Notes under the pieces: generated by a model
Database searches by the model: none
Seen by the model: the letters and a program-made list of their open reading frames with translations, nothing else
Told to the model about the DNA's origin: nothing
Origin: Methanospirillum hungatei
Lineage (GTDB): Archaea > Halobacteriota > Methanomicrobia > Methanomicrobiales > Methanospirillaceae
Reading direction: 5' to 3'
Length of the DNA: 64,000 nt
Assembly: GCF_019263745.1 (NCBI RefSeq)
Contig: NZ_CP077107.1
Span: 2,294,001-2,358,000 of the forward strand
Part shown: positions 55,556-64,000 of the stretch, in pieces
Layout of the letters: each line of letters begins with the position of its first letter
Numbering within the stretch: the first letter of the stretch is position 1
Translations under genes and position numbers: made by a program

Positions 55556-56016
55556 TGTATGCGGTTGTACAGGTCCGCGGTACGGTTAAAACCCGTCGTG
55601 AGATCAAAGACACCCTTAAGATGCTCCGTTTGCACCATATCAACCACTGTGTTCTGATCCCGGACACTCCGGCATATGCTGGTATGATCCGGAAAGTCAA
55701 GGATTTCATTGCATATGGTGAAGTGGATGCATCTACTCTGGAGGAGTTGCTTGCAAACCGTGGCAGACTTGTTGGTGATATGCATCTCACCGATGAGTAT
55801 GTTAAGGAAAATTCTCAGTATGGTGGAATTTCAGAGTTTGCAGCAGCACTCGCTGGTGGACAGGCACGTCTGACAGATGTTCCTGGACTCAAGCCGGTAC
55901 TTCGTCTCCACCCGCCACGAAAGGGGTATAAGACTACGAAGAGGACTGTCCAGCAGGGTGGTTCCCTGGGCTATCACGGGGAGAACATCAATGATCTCCT
56001 CTATAAAATGAGGTAA
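55555..56016 (+). CDS. rpl30: Ribosomal protein uL30
   Basis: A 153-residue archaeal form ([20 protein letters not shown]), longer than the bacterial one, with [20 protein letters not shown]. It overlaps uS5. Confidence 0.95.
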   Translation: MYAVVQVRGTVKTRREIKDTLKMLRLHHINHCVLIPDTPAYAGMIRKVKDFIAYGEVDASTLEELLANRGRLVGDMHLTDEYVKENSQYGGISEFAAALAGGQARLTDVPGLKPVLRLHPPRKGYKTTKRTVQQGGSLGYHGENINDLLYKMR

Positions 56017-56021
56017 TTGCA

Positions 56022-56453
56022 ATGCCAGTAAATAAGCGTTCCAAGTACCGGGGTTCCAGAACCTGTGGTGGCGGAACCCATAAAAACCGCCGTGGAGCAG
56101 GGAACCGTGGTGGCCGTGGAAGAGGAGGAAGCAGAGATCACAAGTTTGTACGTGGGGTTGTCCATGCAAACTGGACCTATGGTACCTGTGGTTTCAAACA
56201 CCACCACCGGACTGCTATGACCGGCAATGTTCTTGATATCGGCCAGATTGATCAGATTATTCCATCACTCCTTAAGGAAGGGACAGCAACCCAGGATGGA
56301 GATATGATCGTTCTCAATGCAGCTGATATTGGAATTGAGAAGGTTCTTGGTGGTGGACAGGTCACCTGCAAGATGAATATTACTGCAGAGGCGTTCTCCC
56401 AGTCTGCGATCCAGAAGATCGAGGCAAAGGGCGGGCACGCCCTGCTCTCCTGA
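56022..56453 (+). CDS. rpl15: Ribosomal protein uL15
   Basis: A 143-residue protein with the glycine/arginine-rich N-terminus (RGAGNRGGRGRGGSRDHKFV) and the C-terminal KIEAKGGHALLS. It is followed by secY. Confidence 0.95.
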   Translation: MPVNKRSKYRGSRTCGGGTHKNRRGAGNRGGRGRGGSRDHKFVRGVVHANWTYGTCGFKHHHRTAMTGNVLDIGQIDQIIPSLLKEGTATQDGDMIVLNAADIGIEKVLGGGQVTCKMNITAEAFSQSAIQKIEAKGGHALLS

Positions 56454-56475
56454 TTTGATACCTGGGAGGTTCTGA

Positions 56476-57915
56476 ATGGGTGAGATACTCGACCGGATGG
56501 AGCCAATTCTGGCTAAAATGCCGGCAGTCAAAACGCCAGAAGGCCATGTTCATTTTAAGAACAAACTTGCCTGGACCGCTGCAATTTTAATTTTATACTT
56601 TGCTCTCACGAATATTCCTGTTTTCGGGCTTTCCCCTGAATCACAGGATATGTTCCAGTACTTCCGTGCTCTTCTTGCTGGTTCAAGTGGTTCAATTGTC
56701 CATTTAGGAATTGGTCCAATTGTTACTGCTTCTATCGTTCTTCAGCTCCTCAAAGGTGCTGACCTTATTCACATTGATACCTCTGAATTAAAAGGACAGA
56801 TCCAGTACATGGGTCTTCAGAAACTCATGATCTTCATCATGATCGTGGTTGAAGCCCTGCCGATGATCGTTGGAGGATTTTTAAAGCCTGACCCGGCTAT
56901 TGCTTCAGCATTATTCGGAGGTAACAGTGGTGTCCTGGCAATACTAATCTTTATCCAGATTTGTATCGGTGGAGTACTCATCTTCCTGATGGATGAGGTG
57001 GTGACAAAATGGGGTATTGGTTCTGGTGTTGGTCTCTTCATTATCGCCGGTATCTCTGAAGCAATTATCAATGGTTTCATTAACTGGGCTCCTGTTAATG
57101 ATATGTATCCGGTCGGATTCTTCCCCCGTCTCTTCTCTGTAGTGCTTGACGGGGCGAATTTTATCCAGTACTTTGGAACTGACCTCATTGCATTCATTAC
57201 CACTATAGCAATCTTCATACTGATTGTGTATGTTGAATCTACCAGGGTTGAAATCCCTCTGGCACATACTCAGGTTCGTGGTGCCAGAGCACGGTTCCCG
57301 GTCAAACTCATTTACGCCAGTGTGCTTCCGATGATTCTTGTCCGTGTACTGCAGGCAAACGTCCAGATGATTGGATTGTTCCTGAATAACGTGGGTATTA
57401 CATTCTTTGGAACTTTTGAAGGACAGACACCGACCAGCGGTCTCATGTGGTACCTGGCTCCGATTAATAGTCCATCTGACTGGATGTGGTGGATGCCCAA
57501 TTATATTGGAGGCCATGCACCATGGGAAGTCCTGATACGATTGGGTATCGATTCCGTTGTGATGATTGTCGGAGGCGCAATATTCGCTCTGTTCTGGGTG
57601 AAGACAGCCGGCCTTGATTCAAAGGCAGTAGCCCGTCAGATTCAACTCTCTGGAATGTCAATACCTGGATACCGTAGAAACCCGGCCGTTCTGGAGAAGG
57701 TTCTGGATCGGTATATTCCCCGTGTCACTGTCATTGGTGGGGTTTTCATCGGTATTATGTCGGTAGTAGCAAACCTCTTTGGTGTGATTGGTGCTGTATC
57801 CGGTACTGGTCTGCTGCTTACCGTTTCAATTACCTATCGACTCTATGAACAGATCGCCAGTGAACAGATCATGGAAATGTATCCGTTCATGCGAACATTC
57901 TTTGGTAAGGAATAA
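56476..57915 (+). CDS. secY: Preprotein translocase subunit SecY
   Basis: This 479-residue channel of the Sec translocon has ten transmembrane helices. The plug/second-helix region LAGSSGSIVHLGIGPIVTAS, the C5-loop basic segment STRVEIPLAHTQVRGARARF and the C-terminal loop ALFWVKTAGLDSKAVARQI are visible. It exports the signal-peptide proteins in this window and is co-transcribed with the ribosomal genes. Confidence 0.97.
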   Translation: MGEILDRMEPILAKMPAVKTPEGHVHFKNKLAWTAAILILYFALTNIPVFGLSPESQDMFQYFRALLAGSSGSIVHLGIGPIVTASIVLQLLKGADLIHIDTSELKGQIQYMGLQKLMIFIMIVVEALPMIVGGFLKPDPAIASALFGGNSGVLAILIFIQICIGGVLIFLMDEVVTKWGIGSGVGLFIIAGISEAIINGFINWAPVNDMYPVGFFPRLFSVVLDGANFIQYFGTDLIAFITTIAIFILIVYVESTRVEIPLAHTQVRGARARFPVKLIYASVLPMILVRVLQANVQMIGLFLNNVGITFFGTFEGQTPTSGLMWYLAPINSPSDWMWWMPNYIGGHAPWEVLIRLGIDSVVMIVGGAIFALFWVKTAGLDSKAVARQIQLSGMSIPGYRRNPAVLEKVLDRYIPRVTVIGGVFIGIMSVVANLFGVIGAVSGTGLLLTVSITYRLYEQIASEQIMEMYPFMRTFFGKE

Positions 57916-57928
57916 AAGAGAAACCAAT

Positions 57929-58501
57929 ATGACCGGGAAGAAAGTCATTATTACCGGAGTGCCCGGGGTCGGCAAGACCTCGGTCATTACCGAGTCAATC
58001 AGACGGCTTGAAGAAGAAGGGGTGCCATATCAGAGCATTAATTTTGGTACCTTTATGTTTGAAGTTGCACAAAAAGAGAATATTGTCAAAGACCGCGACG
58101 AAATGCGGAAACTTGATAAAAATACTCAAAAAAGGCTTCAGCAACTGGCTTCACAAGCGATCGCCCGGATCGATGGTAATATTATCATCGATACTCATGC
58201 TTCAGTAAAAACTCCGGCTGGATTCCTGGCAGGTTTGCCGGAATGGGTTTTAAAAGAGTTAAAACCTGATTTGATCATCCTTGTCGAGACTGATTCAGAC
58301 CAGATATTAAAACGCAGATTATCTGATGCATCGCGTATCAGAGATATTGAAGGATATAAAGATATTCAGGACCACCAGGATTTCAACCGTGCTGTTTCAG
58401 CAGCGTATGCAATGTTTACCGGTTGTACGATACGATATATTAAAAATCCGGATTTCCTGCTTGAAAAAGCAGTTGAAGAGATGGTACAGGTCCTCAGGTA
58501 A
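57929..58501 (+). CDS. adkA: Archaeal adenylate kinase
   Basis: A 190-residue archaeal AdkA-type enzyme, shorter than bacterial Adk, starting MTGKKVIITGVPGVGKTSVI with Walker A GVPGVGKT. IIIDTHASVKTPAGFLAGLP and RRLSDASRIRDIE hold substrate and Arg residues. A frame that opens earlier at 57788 overlaps secY and is rejected. It makes ADP from AMP and ATP and lies in its usual place after secY. Confidence 0.94.
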   Translation: MTGKKVIITGVPGVGKTSVITESIRRLEEEGVPYQSINFGTFMFEVAQKENIVKDRDEMRKLDKNTQKRLQQLASQAIARIDGNIIIDTHASVKTPAGFLAGLPEWVLKELKPDLIILVETDSDQILKRRLSDASRIRDIEGYKDIQDHQDFNRAVSAAYAMFTGCTIRYIKNPDFLLEKAVEEMVQVLR

Positions 58502-58507
58502 TAACTC

Positions 58508-59113
58508 ATGGCAGGTTCAAAATCCGCAACAATGAGCATGATGCCCCTGATTCTGGCAATGGGGCTGTTGTTTGTAGCCAGTATTGAAGCAGTCCGCAAT
58601 ACTCTTGGGACTTCATTAAATGTAGTCCTTGGGCCCCTTGTGGATACATTTCATATTCCCTTTTACATCGTTATCATCATCCTCTCTGCAATGACAGGTT
58701 TTTATTCATCGATTATTCAGAAATATACCATTGATTATAAGAAGATGAAAGAAACGCAGAACAAGATGAAAGAATTCCAAAAAGAATATCGTGAAGCGAT
58801 GCTTTCAAAGGATGAAAAGAGGATAAAAAAACTCGAATCCAAACGAACACATATGATGCAGGATCAAATGGAGATGAGCCAGGCTCAGTTCAAACCAATG
58901 GGGTATATTATGGTAATTACACTCCCCATTTTTTTCTGGCTGATATTCCGTCTCAATCATTTTGATGCCATGATCAACATGCCATTCTTCGGACTGGTTC
59001 ATCTTACTGATCTCATTCTTGGACCTGCACCTGCCTGGATTATTTGGTATATGCTTTGTTCTATAACCCTTTCACAGGTAATCAGAAAAGCTCTTGATAT
59101 CGGGGGTTTGTAA
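58508..59113 (+). CDS. EMC3/TMCO1-like membrane protein insertase (DUF106)
   Basis: A 201-residue protein with three transmembrane segments (about 9-27, 50-68, 135-155 plus a C-terminal one) and a long charged coiled coil (KETQNKMKEFQKEYREAMLS ... MMQDQMEMSQAQFKPMGYIM) between the second and third. This is the archaeal member of the Oxa1/YidC/EMC3 insertase superfamily, placed between adk and cmk. It probably works with SecY nearby. Confidence 0.9.
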   Translation: MAGSKSATMSMMPLILAMGLLFVASIEAVRNTLGTSLNVVLGPLVDTFHIPFYIVIIILSAMTGFYSSIIQKYTIDYKKMKETQNKMKEFQKEYREAMLSKDEKRIKKLESKRTHMMQDQMEMSQAQFKPMGYIMVITLPIFFWLIFRLNHFDAMINMPFFGLVHLTDLILGPAPAWIIWYMLCSITLSQVIRKALDIGGL

Positions 59114-59649
59114 TGCGGATTACGATCAGTGGTTTACCGGGAAGTGGAACAACTTCTCTTACTTACCATCTTGCTGAAATACACCGATATGATGTTATTT
59201 CTGCTGGTGAAGTGTTCAGACAGATGGCAAAAGAACGCGGGTTATCATTAGGGGAGTTTGGAGCGTTCTGTGAGGAAGATCCATCGGTAGACAAACTGAT
59301 CGATGAACGACAGCGTGAAATTGCATTATCAAATACTCATATTATTGCTGAAGGGCGATTGTCCGGTTGGATGATACCTGAAGCAGATCTGAAAATCTGG
59401 TTGAAAGCATCATTAGAATGCAGGGTCAAAAGAATATTTGATAGAGATCAGTTTGCAGATCTTGATGCTGCTATGCAGGCAACACAGGAACGGGAAGCAA
59501 GTGAGGCTCTCCGGTACCAACAGTATTATGACATTGATATCAACTCACAAAATCCGTATCATCTTGTCCTTGATACTGAAATGTGGACAGTTGAACAACT
59601 TGGTATAATTGTCTCATCTGCAATAAAGACTTTGCAAAAAACCGAATAA
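59113..59649 (+). CDS. cmk: Cytidylate kinase, archaeal type
   Basis: A 178-residue P-loop kinase (RITISGLPGSGTTSLTYHLA) with IIAEGRLSGWM. It phosphorylates CMP/dCMP and closes the ribosomal-secY unit. The usual following genes rpl34e, rpl14e and truB are absent here; truB is at 27767-28714. Confidence 0.93.
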   Translation: MRITISGLPGSGTTSLTYHLAEIHRYDVISAGEVFRQMAKERGLSLGEFGAFCEEDPSVDKLIDERQREIALSNTHIIAEGRLSGWMIPEADLKIWLKASLECRVKRIFDRDQFADLDAAMQATQEREASEALRYQQYYDIDINSQNPYHLVLDTEMWTVEQLGIIVSSAIKTLQKTE

Positions 59650-59665
59650 TTTTTATTTACCATCC

Positions 59666-61018
59666 TCATCTTCTATCCATCAATCTTTTCGGCCTTCCTC
59701 TGATATGGTGAAGCTCCAGACCCCCAGGTCCGGTGATGTGAACCAGAATTTGGAATATTCCATCGTCATAACTCCCAATAAGTTCTGGTTTTTGCTTCAG
59801 AATTGTCTCGGTGATCACATCGGTTATATCATGAATACTGCATGAATCCTTGTCTTCTGCTTCAACTGATATACGAAGTGTTATCTCATTTTCTTCTTCA
59901 CCATATACAAATGCTTCATATTCCCCAGTAAGCGAAGGCAAATTTGATGATTGAAAAACAGCACGTTCGATGTCAATACGGTTAATTGGAACCTCAAAAA
60001 TATGAATTGTCTCTGATTCACGCCAGGGATTCTGAATTCTCATGTGGGTCCTCCCACATTGGCACCTGCTTCTGCTGATAACCTTTGTTGTGTCATCGGT
60101 ATCATAATTTATGAGAAGTGATCCACATCGTTCACCCGGTTTTAGTAATGTTGTAAGAACAATGTGCCCCTCTTCTCCGTCTGGTAAAAACCGTTGATGT
60201 CTTGGATCATGAATGTCAAGATGGACAATATCTTCAGGGACATGGAGTCCTGCAATTGCCTGGCATTCTCCACACATCGTGCCTTCAGTACTACCATAAC
60301 TATTGTATACATCACAGTCAAAAAGTTCCTGAACATATTTTCTGGATTCTTCAGCAAAACTCTCCCCACCAACTACAAGTCTCTGAATACTGGAATCTGC
60401 GGGTTTCATTCCCTCTGCCTGCATTCTTCTCGCCAATCGTAAAAATTTAAAGACACTTCCTACAATCCCGGTTGGTTGATACGATTGAATGAGACGGATT
60501 GGAAATGTACATTTCCCAGTTGGTATAATACTCATTCCAACTTCCCGTGCTGCAAGTGTCATGGTATTTGCTCCCACATTCATTCCATAACTTGCACAGA
60601 TGATCATCTTGTCTTCTGCAGTGAATCCTTGTGAGACAAATATTCGGGCATATTTTTCTGCGTATCTCTTCCAATCGTCCCAGGAAAGGAAAAAACTCTT
60701 TGGAGTTCCGCTTGTTCCACTTGTCTCATGAATGGTGTAGATATCATTCCAATCAAGGCTTTTAAACATAAAGTCCTGCGTGACTGGAGGCTGGTTTTCT
60801 CTAATGATATGACCATTTATGACTGGTAGTTCAAGTAAATCCTCATGACTTTTTATTTCATAAGGGCTGATGTTATGTTCCCTGAAAAAATTTTTATAAA
60901 ATGGTGAGTGCTCTGCAGCATATTGAATGGTATACTGAATCCTTTCATCAATGAGAGCTTCAAGGTCAGGATACTTCATGGTTTCAATATCAGATCGAAG
61001 ATACTGTGATGGATGCAT
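59666..61018 (-). CDS. Phenylacetate-CoA ligase-like AMP-forming enzyme
   Basis: A protein of about 450 residues of the ANL adenylate-forming family. The P-loop-like motif IHETSGTSGTPKSFF (about residue 95-109), the glutamate-bearing NSYGSTEGTMCGE, and a C-terminal lid domain with the hinge LINYDTDDTTKVI and an end RGRPKRLMDRR are seen. A CXC-X-C-like CRCGRTHMRIQ segment matches the zinc site of PaaK-type ligases. The start ATG 61018 (MHPSQYLRSDIE) is preferred; an upstream frame extends through the divergent gene's promoter. It activates an aryl or acyl acid; the substrate is unknown. Confidence 0.85.
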   Translation of the reverse strand: MHPSQYLRSDIETMKYPDLEALIDERIQYTIQYAAEHSPFYKNFFREHNISPYEIKSHEDLLELPVINGHIIRENQPPVTQDFMFKSLDWNDIYTIHETSGTSGTPKSFFLSWDDWKRYAEKYARIFVSQGFTAEDKMIICASYGMNVGANTMTLAAREVGMSIIPTGKCTFPIRLIQSYQPTGIVGSVFKFLRLARRMQAEGMKPADSSIQRLVVGGESFAEESRKYVQELFDCDVYNSYGSTEGTMCGECQAIAGLHVPEDIVHLDIHDPRHQRFLPDGEEGHIVLTTLLKPGERCGSLLINYDTDDTTKVISRSRCQCGRTHMRIQNPWRESETIHIFEVPINRIDIERAVFQSSNLPSLTGEYEAFVYGEEENEITLRISVEAEDKDSCSIHDITDVITETILKQKPELIGSYDDGIFQILVHITGPGGLELHHIRGRPKRLMDRR

Positions 61019-61042
61019 TTTTGAATCATAGGTGAAAGAATT

Positions 61043-61052
61043 GTTTATACAT
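61043..61052. promoter_or_regulatory. Shared TATA region between the ligase-like and receptor genes
   Basis: GTTTATACAT reads as a TATA element in both directions (TGTATAAAC on the minus strand). It lies about 30 bases before the plus-strand ATG 61083 and about 25 before the minus-strand ATG 61018, so one site may serve both divergent genes. Confidence 0.4.
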
Positions 61053-61082
61053 TTCTTACAAGATTGTTTAGTAGGTAAACAC

Positions 61083-63140
61083 ATGAGAGAGAACAAACAA
61101 TTTAGAAGATATTATTTTTCCATACTGGTTCTTGTTCTCTTAAGTCTCCTTAATTTCTCGTACTATGTTTCTGGAGCAGATGATCCATACACCTCTGGGG
61201 GGACTTCAGGTGTGGGATATTATATGGGTGAGTATGTTTCAGATACAATCCCGTCTTCACTTGAAGCTGGTTCATCATATCCGGTAGTCATTACCTTTCG
61301 GAATAATGGGATGGTATCCTGGGAATGGGGAGTTGAAAAATTTGGTCTCCTCTATCAGGGTTTACAATCTTCTATATCTGTTGACCCGGTTTTCTCTCCT
61401 ATTCCGGAAGGAATGAAAGTTGCAACACAAGAAGTATCCTCTTTTCCTTTTACCCTCACTCCTCCTGATAAACCTGGTGAATATGAGCTGAGTTTCTCAA
61501 TGTCTACCAGAAAAGGTGAAGACAGATACACGCCGTTTCCTAACGGCTTCTCAAAAAAGATAACCGTTATTCCTAAAGAAGGCGTTTCATCAGGATCTGT
61601 TGGTTCAATTATAATTCAATCAACTCCATCCGGAGCACTTGTGAGAATGGGTAATGAAGATAAAGGATTTACCCCTCTTACCCTGCCTGATCTCAATCCT
61701 GCTCAGTATGAGATTTCTGTTTCTCACCCAGATTATTCATCTAAATGGACACAGGTTATGGTCGAGCCTGGAGCTGTCAGCAGGGTTCAGATTGATCTGA
61801 CCTCTCAAGAAAAACCTTCAGTTTCTACAGAACATCTTTTGAAATATACGACTCTTGGTTGGATTTTGGATAACCTTCCTCTCATTATTATCAGTGCTGT
61901 TATTATTTTCCTGGGTTTTCAGGTGATTATGATGGATACCCAAAGAATTCCTGAACAACACCCGATCAGGCGGTATACACGTCCCCTCATTATGTTTGCT
62001 CCTTCAGCGGATGGTAAAAACAGGTTCCAAAGAGGGGTGGGTGATAGAGGAAAAGGAAATCAGGCAGGGGAGAACGAATCTGTATCCGGAAAATCTGATG
62101 CCGGCTGGAATAAAAAGGGTGGAAAAACATCTGGTTCTGGAATTGGTGGTCAAAAAGTAATCATGGATCGTTCTATACGACGGGGAGGATCAGATTCTGA
62201 TAAAAAACCGATTGAGACAGAAAATTCAATTCCTGACATCCAGGTAGAAGATCCTGAGCAGGAGAGTAAAGAGATTGAGGGGATGTGGGGTTTTCCTCAT
62301 TCTCTTCGTGATCGGTATGAGCCCCTAGGAGTGGCAGGAGATGATTCATACGCACGGGTATACAAAGTCCGCAAAAAAGAGAGTGGTGCTTTAAGGGCAT
62401 TAAAAGTAGGTCATTTAAAGCAACCCGGAAGTGAAATCCTTCAGAAAGAGACGGCTGTCTGGCGATCACTGCGGCATCCAAATATCGTTCATCTGTTCCG
62501 TTCTGAGTTTCTTGATGACATGACATTTTTAGAGAATGAATACCTGGAAGGATTATCGTACAAGGGCTCTCTCCATACCTCCCTCTCCGGCCTTCCAAAA
62601 CCTATCCGGGAACAATATGCCGTATCTCTCGTTCGGGATATTGCCGAAGGACTTCGTTATGCTCATGAAATAGGAGTTCGTCATTATCATCTTCAGACAG
62701 GTGATATTCTTATTACTCCTAAACTCCGTGCAAAAATTTCTGGTTTTGCGAGGGGGAGAAATGAATTTGGATTCTCAATAAAGGATTCAGATGTCCGGAA
62801 TGCTACTGCAGCATATATTACACCTGAACAAAAGAATGAAACAATATACGGAAACCCAGGAAGAAGAACTGATATCTATCAGCTTGGGGTTATTTTTTAT
62901 GAACTTCTGACTGGTTTTCTCCCTTATAGTCCGGAAGCATTTAAGAAGTCAGGTCGTGAAGGATTGTATGAGGAATATAAAGATGAACTTATTTTACCCT
63001 CAGAAATAAGAAAAAACCTGGTAAAATATGATCCTATTCTTTTACGGATGTTATCCCGGAAAAAATCAGGGCGATATGATTACATGGATGAGTTCATCGC
63101 AGATCTAGATGCGTTGAGCAGGCCTAAACCGGTAGAATAA
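61083..63140 (+). CDS. Membrane receptor with degenerate protein kinase domain (predicted pseudokinase)
   Basis: This 685-residue protein has a signal peptide (RRYYFSILVLVLLSLLNF), an NBR1-like Ig domain of about 120 residues (YVSDTIPSSLEAGSSYPVVI with conserved Trp), a PEGA domain (IIIQSTPSGALVRMGNEDKG), a membrane helix near residues 264-285, a basic linker, and a eukaryote-like kinase domain from about residue 415. The ATP-site Lys is present (ALKV, Lys441), but the catalytic HRD is HYH (residues 534-536) and the Mg-binding DFG is GFA (residues 554-556). TPEQ and TDIYQLGVIFYELLTG are conserved. It is likely a signalling receptor without usual phosphotransfer. ATG 61083 is chosen over 61032 for the signal peptide and promoter. 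Confidence 0.88.
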   Translation: MRENKQFRRYYFSILVLVLLSLLNFSYYVSGADDPYTSGGTSGVGYYMGEYVSDTIPSSLEAGSSYPVVITFRNNGMVSWEWGVEKFGLLYQGLQSSISVDPVFSPIPEGMKVATQEVSSFPFTLTPPDKPGEYELSFSMSTRKGEDRYTPFPNGFSKKITVIPKEGVSSGSVGSIIIQSTPSGALVRMGNEDKGFTPLTLPDLNPAQYEISVSHPDYSSKWTQVMVEPGAVSRVQIDLTSQEKPSVSTEHLLKYTTLGWILDNLPLIIISAVIIFLGFQVIMMDTQRIPEQHPIRRYTRPLIMFAPSADGKNRFQRGVGDRGKGNQAGENESVSGKSDAGWNKKGGKTSGSGIGGQKVIMDRSIRRGGSDSDKKPIETENSIPDIQVEDPEQESKEIEGMWGFPHSLRDRYEPLGVAGDDSYARVYKVRKKESGALRALKVGHLKQPGSEILQKETAVWRSLRHPNIVHLFRSEFLDDMTFLENEYLEGLSYKGSLHTSLSGLPKPIREQYAVSLVRDIAEGLRYAHEIGVRHYHLQTGDILITPKLRAKISGFARGRNEFGFSIKDSDVRNATAAYITPEQKNETIYGNPGRRTDIYQLGVIFYELLTGFLPYSPEAFKKSGREGLYEEYKDELILPSEIRKNLVKYDPILLRMLSRKKSGRYDYMDEFIADLDALSRPKPVE

Positions 63141-63181
63141 ATAGGCTGTACGTACATCTCATTCTTTACAGGTACAGTCGG

Positions 63182-64000
63182 ATGGTTCCTATCATCGTAG
63201 TAGTATTACTCGTAATATTAGCCATTGTTGTACCTGTAAATGCTGCTGAAGAATGGGTTAACCCTCCAGGGTTTGGTCCTGCATATGTTAGTGATACAAT
63301 TCCAGATCAATTGCTCCCTGGTCACGCTTATCCGGTTTTCATAACGTTTCGCAATAATGGTCTTGTCAGCTGGCAGGATGAAATGAGAAGAATCGGTCTT
63401 TTGTATGAAGGAGATTTAACTGATGTGACAGCCATCCCCACATTTGTTGAACTCTCAAAAGATCTCAATATTACTCCAGGAAAGACCGCAAGTTTTGGCC
63501 TTACTCTTCTTCCAGTTGGTGTTCCTGGATCGTATAATCTTTCTTTTTCCGTTGTCATGCGTTCTGCTATCGGAGATCAAAAGATTACAGAGAGTTATGT
63601 AAAACACATAAAAATTGTCCCAACTGATGGTATCTCATCACCGGTAAATGGATCTATTTATGTTGAAAGTCCTCTGCCAGATTTGAAAATTTTTCAAAAC
63701 TCGGTGTATGTGGGGAATATTCCTGCAATAATTGCAGATGTAAAACCTGGTCGATATGAGATCAAAGCAATGAATGGGACATTTGAGCGTTTTTTTTCAG
63801 TAGATGTAGATCGGGGAACAATGACCCGGATCATGGTCCTGGATCAAAGAGATCCTCCAGTAATCACAAAGAAAAAAGTGGGTCCTGTCTCTGATGGAAC
63901 ACTGATAGGATATATTGAAGCAAATATTCCTCTTATCCTCATAATTCTCCTGATAATTATAGTATGTATTGGATTAGTGATTCATGGGTTGCGAAAAAGA
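63182..64000 (+). CDS. Paralogue of the receptor's outer domain, truncated by window edge
   Basis: The open frame from ATG 63182 runs past the window end; about 273 residues are visible. It has a signal peptide (MVPIIVVVLLVILAIVVPVN), an NBR1-like Ig domain with YVSDTIP, YPVFITFRNNGLVSW and GLLYEG matching the receptor before it almost word for word, a PEGA-like module (SIYVESPLPDLKIFQNSVYV), a membrane helix (IPLILIILLIIIVCIGLVI) and the basic turn GLRKR, after which the sequence stops. It follows the pseudokinase by 41 bases on the same strand. Whether it continues into a kinase domain is unknown. Confidence 0.82.
   Translation, partial: MVPIIVVVLLVILAIVVPVNAAEEWVNPPGFGPAYVSDTIPDQLLPGHAYPVFITFRNNGLVSWQDEMRRIGLLYEGDLTDVTAIPTFVELSKDLNITPGKTASFGLTLLPVGVPGSYNLSFSVVMRSAIGDQKITESYVKHIKIVPTDGISSPVNGSIYVESPLPDLKIFQNSVYVGNIPAIIADVKPGRYEIKAMNGTFERFFSVDVDRGTMTRIMVLDQRDPPVITKKKVGPVSDGTLIGYIEANIPLILIILLIIIVCIGLVIHGLRKR

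Noticed and set aside
63141-63181. GTACGTAC palindrome between the two receptor genes
   Set aside because: A short palindrome without a nearby TATA box or second copy; chance is likely.
1-64000. CRISPR arrays, insertion sequences, integrases, phage genes
   Set aside because: No regularly spaced repeats, transposase signatures or long terminal inverted repeats were seen; the gene content is core metabolism, translation and surface proteins.

Overview
The window is a chromosomal segment of a hydrogenotrophic methanogenic archaeon. The gene content and surface proteins point to Methanomicrobiales, most like Methanospirillum (recognised from memory, not by a search). The evidence is: two coenzyme-F420 enzymes of CO2 reduction (mer, mtd), a probable methanofuran-biosynthesis kinase (mfnE), archaeal TATA-box promoters, an archaeal SRP RNA, fibrillarin/Nop5, NrpR, an S-layer-type protein with a PGF-CTERM-like tail, and a euryarchaeal S10-spc ribosomal operon that runs into secY-adk-EMC3-like-cmk.

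Layout. 1-4013 (minus): a PhnP-like metallo-hydrolase (cut by the window edge), an AAA ATPase, methionine aminopeptidase and an Xaa-Pro-type peptidase. 4073-6233: a small membrane protein, an HTH regulator, two tRNAs, a Cys-rich methyltransferase-like protein and SRP RNA. 6247-13080: malate dehydrogenase, aEF-1beta with a zinc-ribbon protein, MfnE-like kinase, an exported phospholipase D-like protein, a CcdA/thioredoxin-lipoprotein redox pair, a GntP-like permease and an anchored OB-like protein. 13064-15566: the NAD operon nadX-nadA-nadC. 15631-20563: tRNA methylthiotransferase, two unknown proteins, tRNA-Ile, and indolepyruvate oxidoreductase iorAB. 20664-25740: an exported protein and a leuA-leuC-leuD-leuB operon; the 5' ends of both the exported protein gene and leuA appear frameshifted. 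25746-32275: Na/Pi-type transporter, tRNA-Ser, truB and hemD, a TctA-like membrane protein, nop5-flpA, tRNA-Gln. 32276-38420: a strong promoter and structured leader in front of the S-layer-type gene, AMP phosphorylase, a repeat-rich surface protein, tRNA-Arg. 38473-44767: a dUTPase/Dcd-family protein, nrpR, a divergent tubulin/FtsZ-like GTPase, mer, a GalT-like protein, and mtd divergent from a tfx-type regulator. 44768-45246: a promoter followed by a long, strongly structured, unassigned RNA. 45247-59649: 23 translation-related genes (22 ribosomal proteins plus RNase P protein 1), secY, adk, an EMC3-like insertase, cmk. 59666-64000: a phenylacetate-CoA-ligase-like enzyme divergent from a membrane receptor with a degenerate protein-kinase domain and its tandem paralogue, which runs off the window.

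The most interesting items are: (1) the receptor-like pseudokinase at 61083-63140, with HRD replaced by HYH and DFG by GFA, plus the adjacent paralogue of its outer domain; (2) the structured RNA ahead of the ribosomal operon; (3) two nearby apparent frameshifts, at the start of leuA and in the signal peptide of the gene before it; (4) perfect inverted repeats placed around the mtd and tfx promoters; (5) a CAU-anticodon tRNA that looks like tRNA-Ile2 rather than tRNA-Met; (6) a Dcd-family protein with Cys in place of the deaminase Glu; (7) a three-hairpin leader on the S-layer-type mRNA. No CRISPR array, insertion sequence, integrase or phage gene was seen; the segment is core chromosome.
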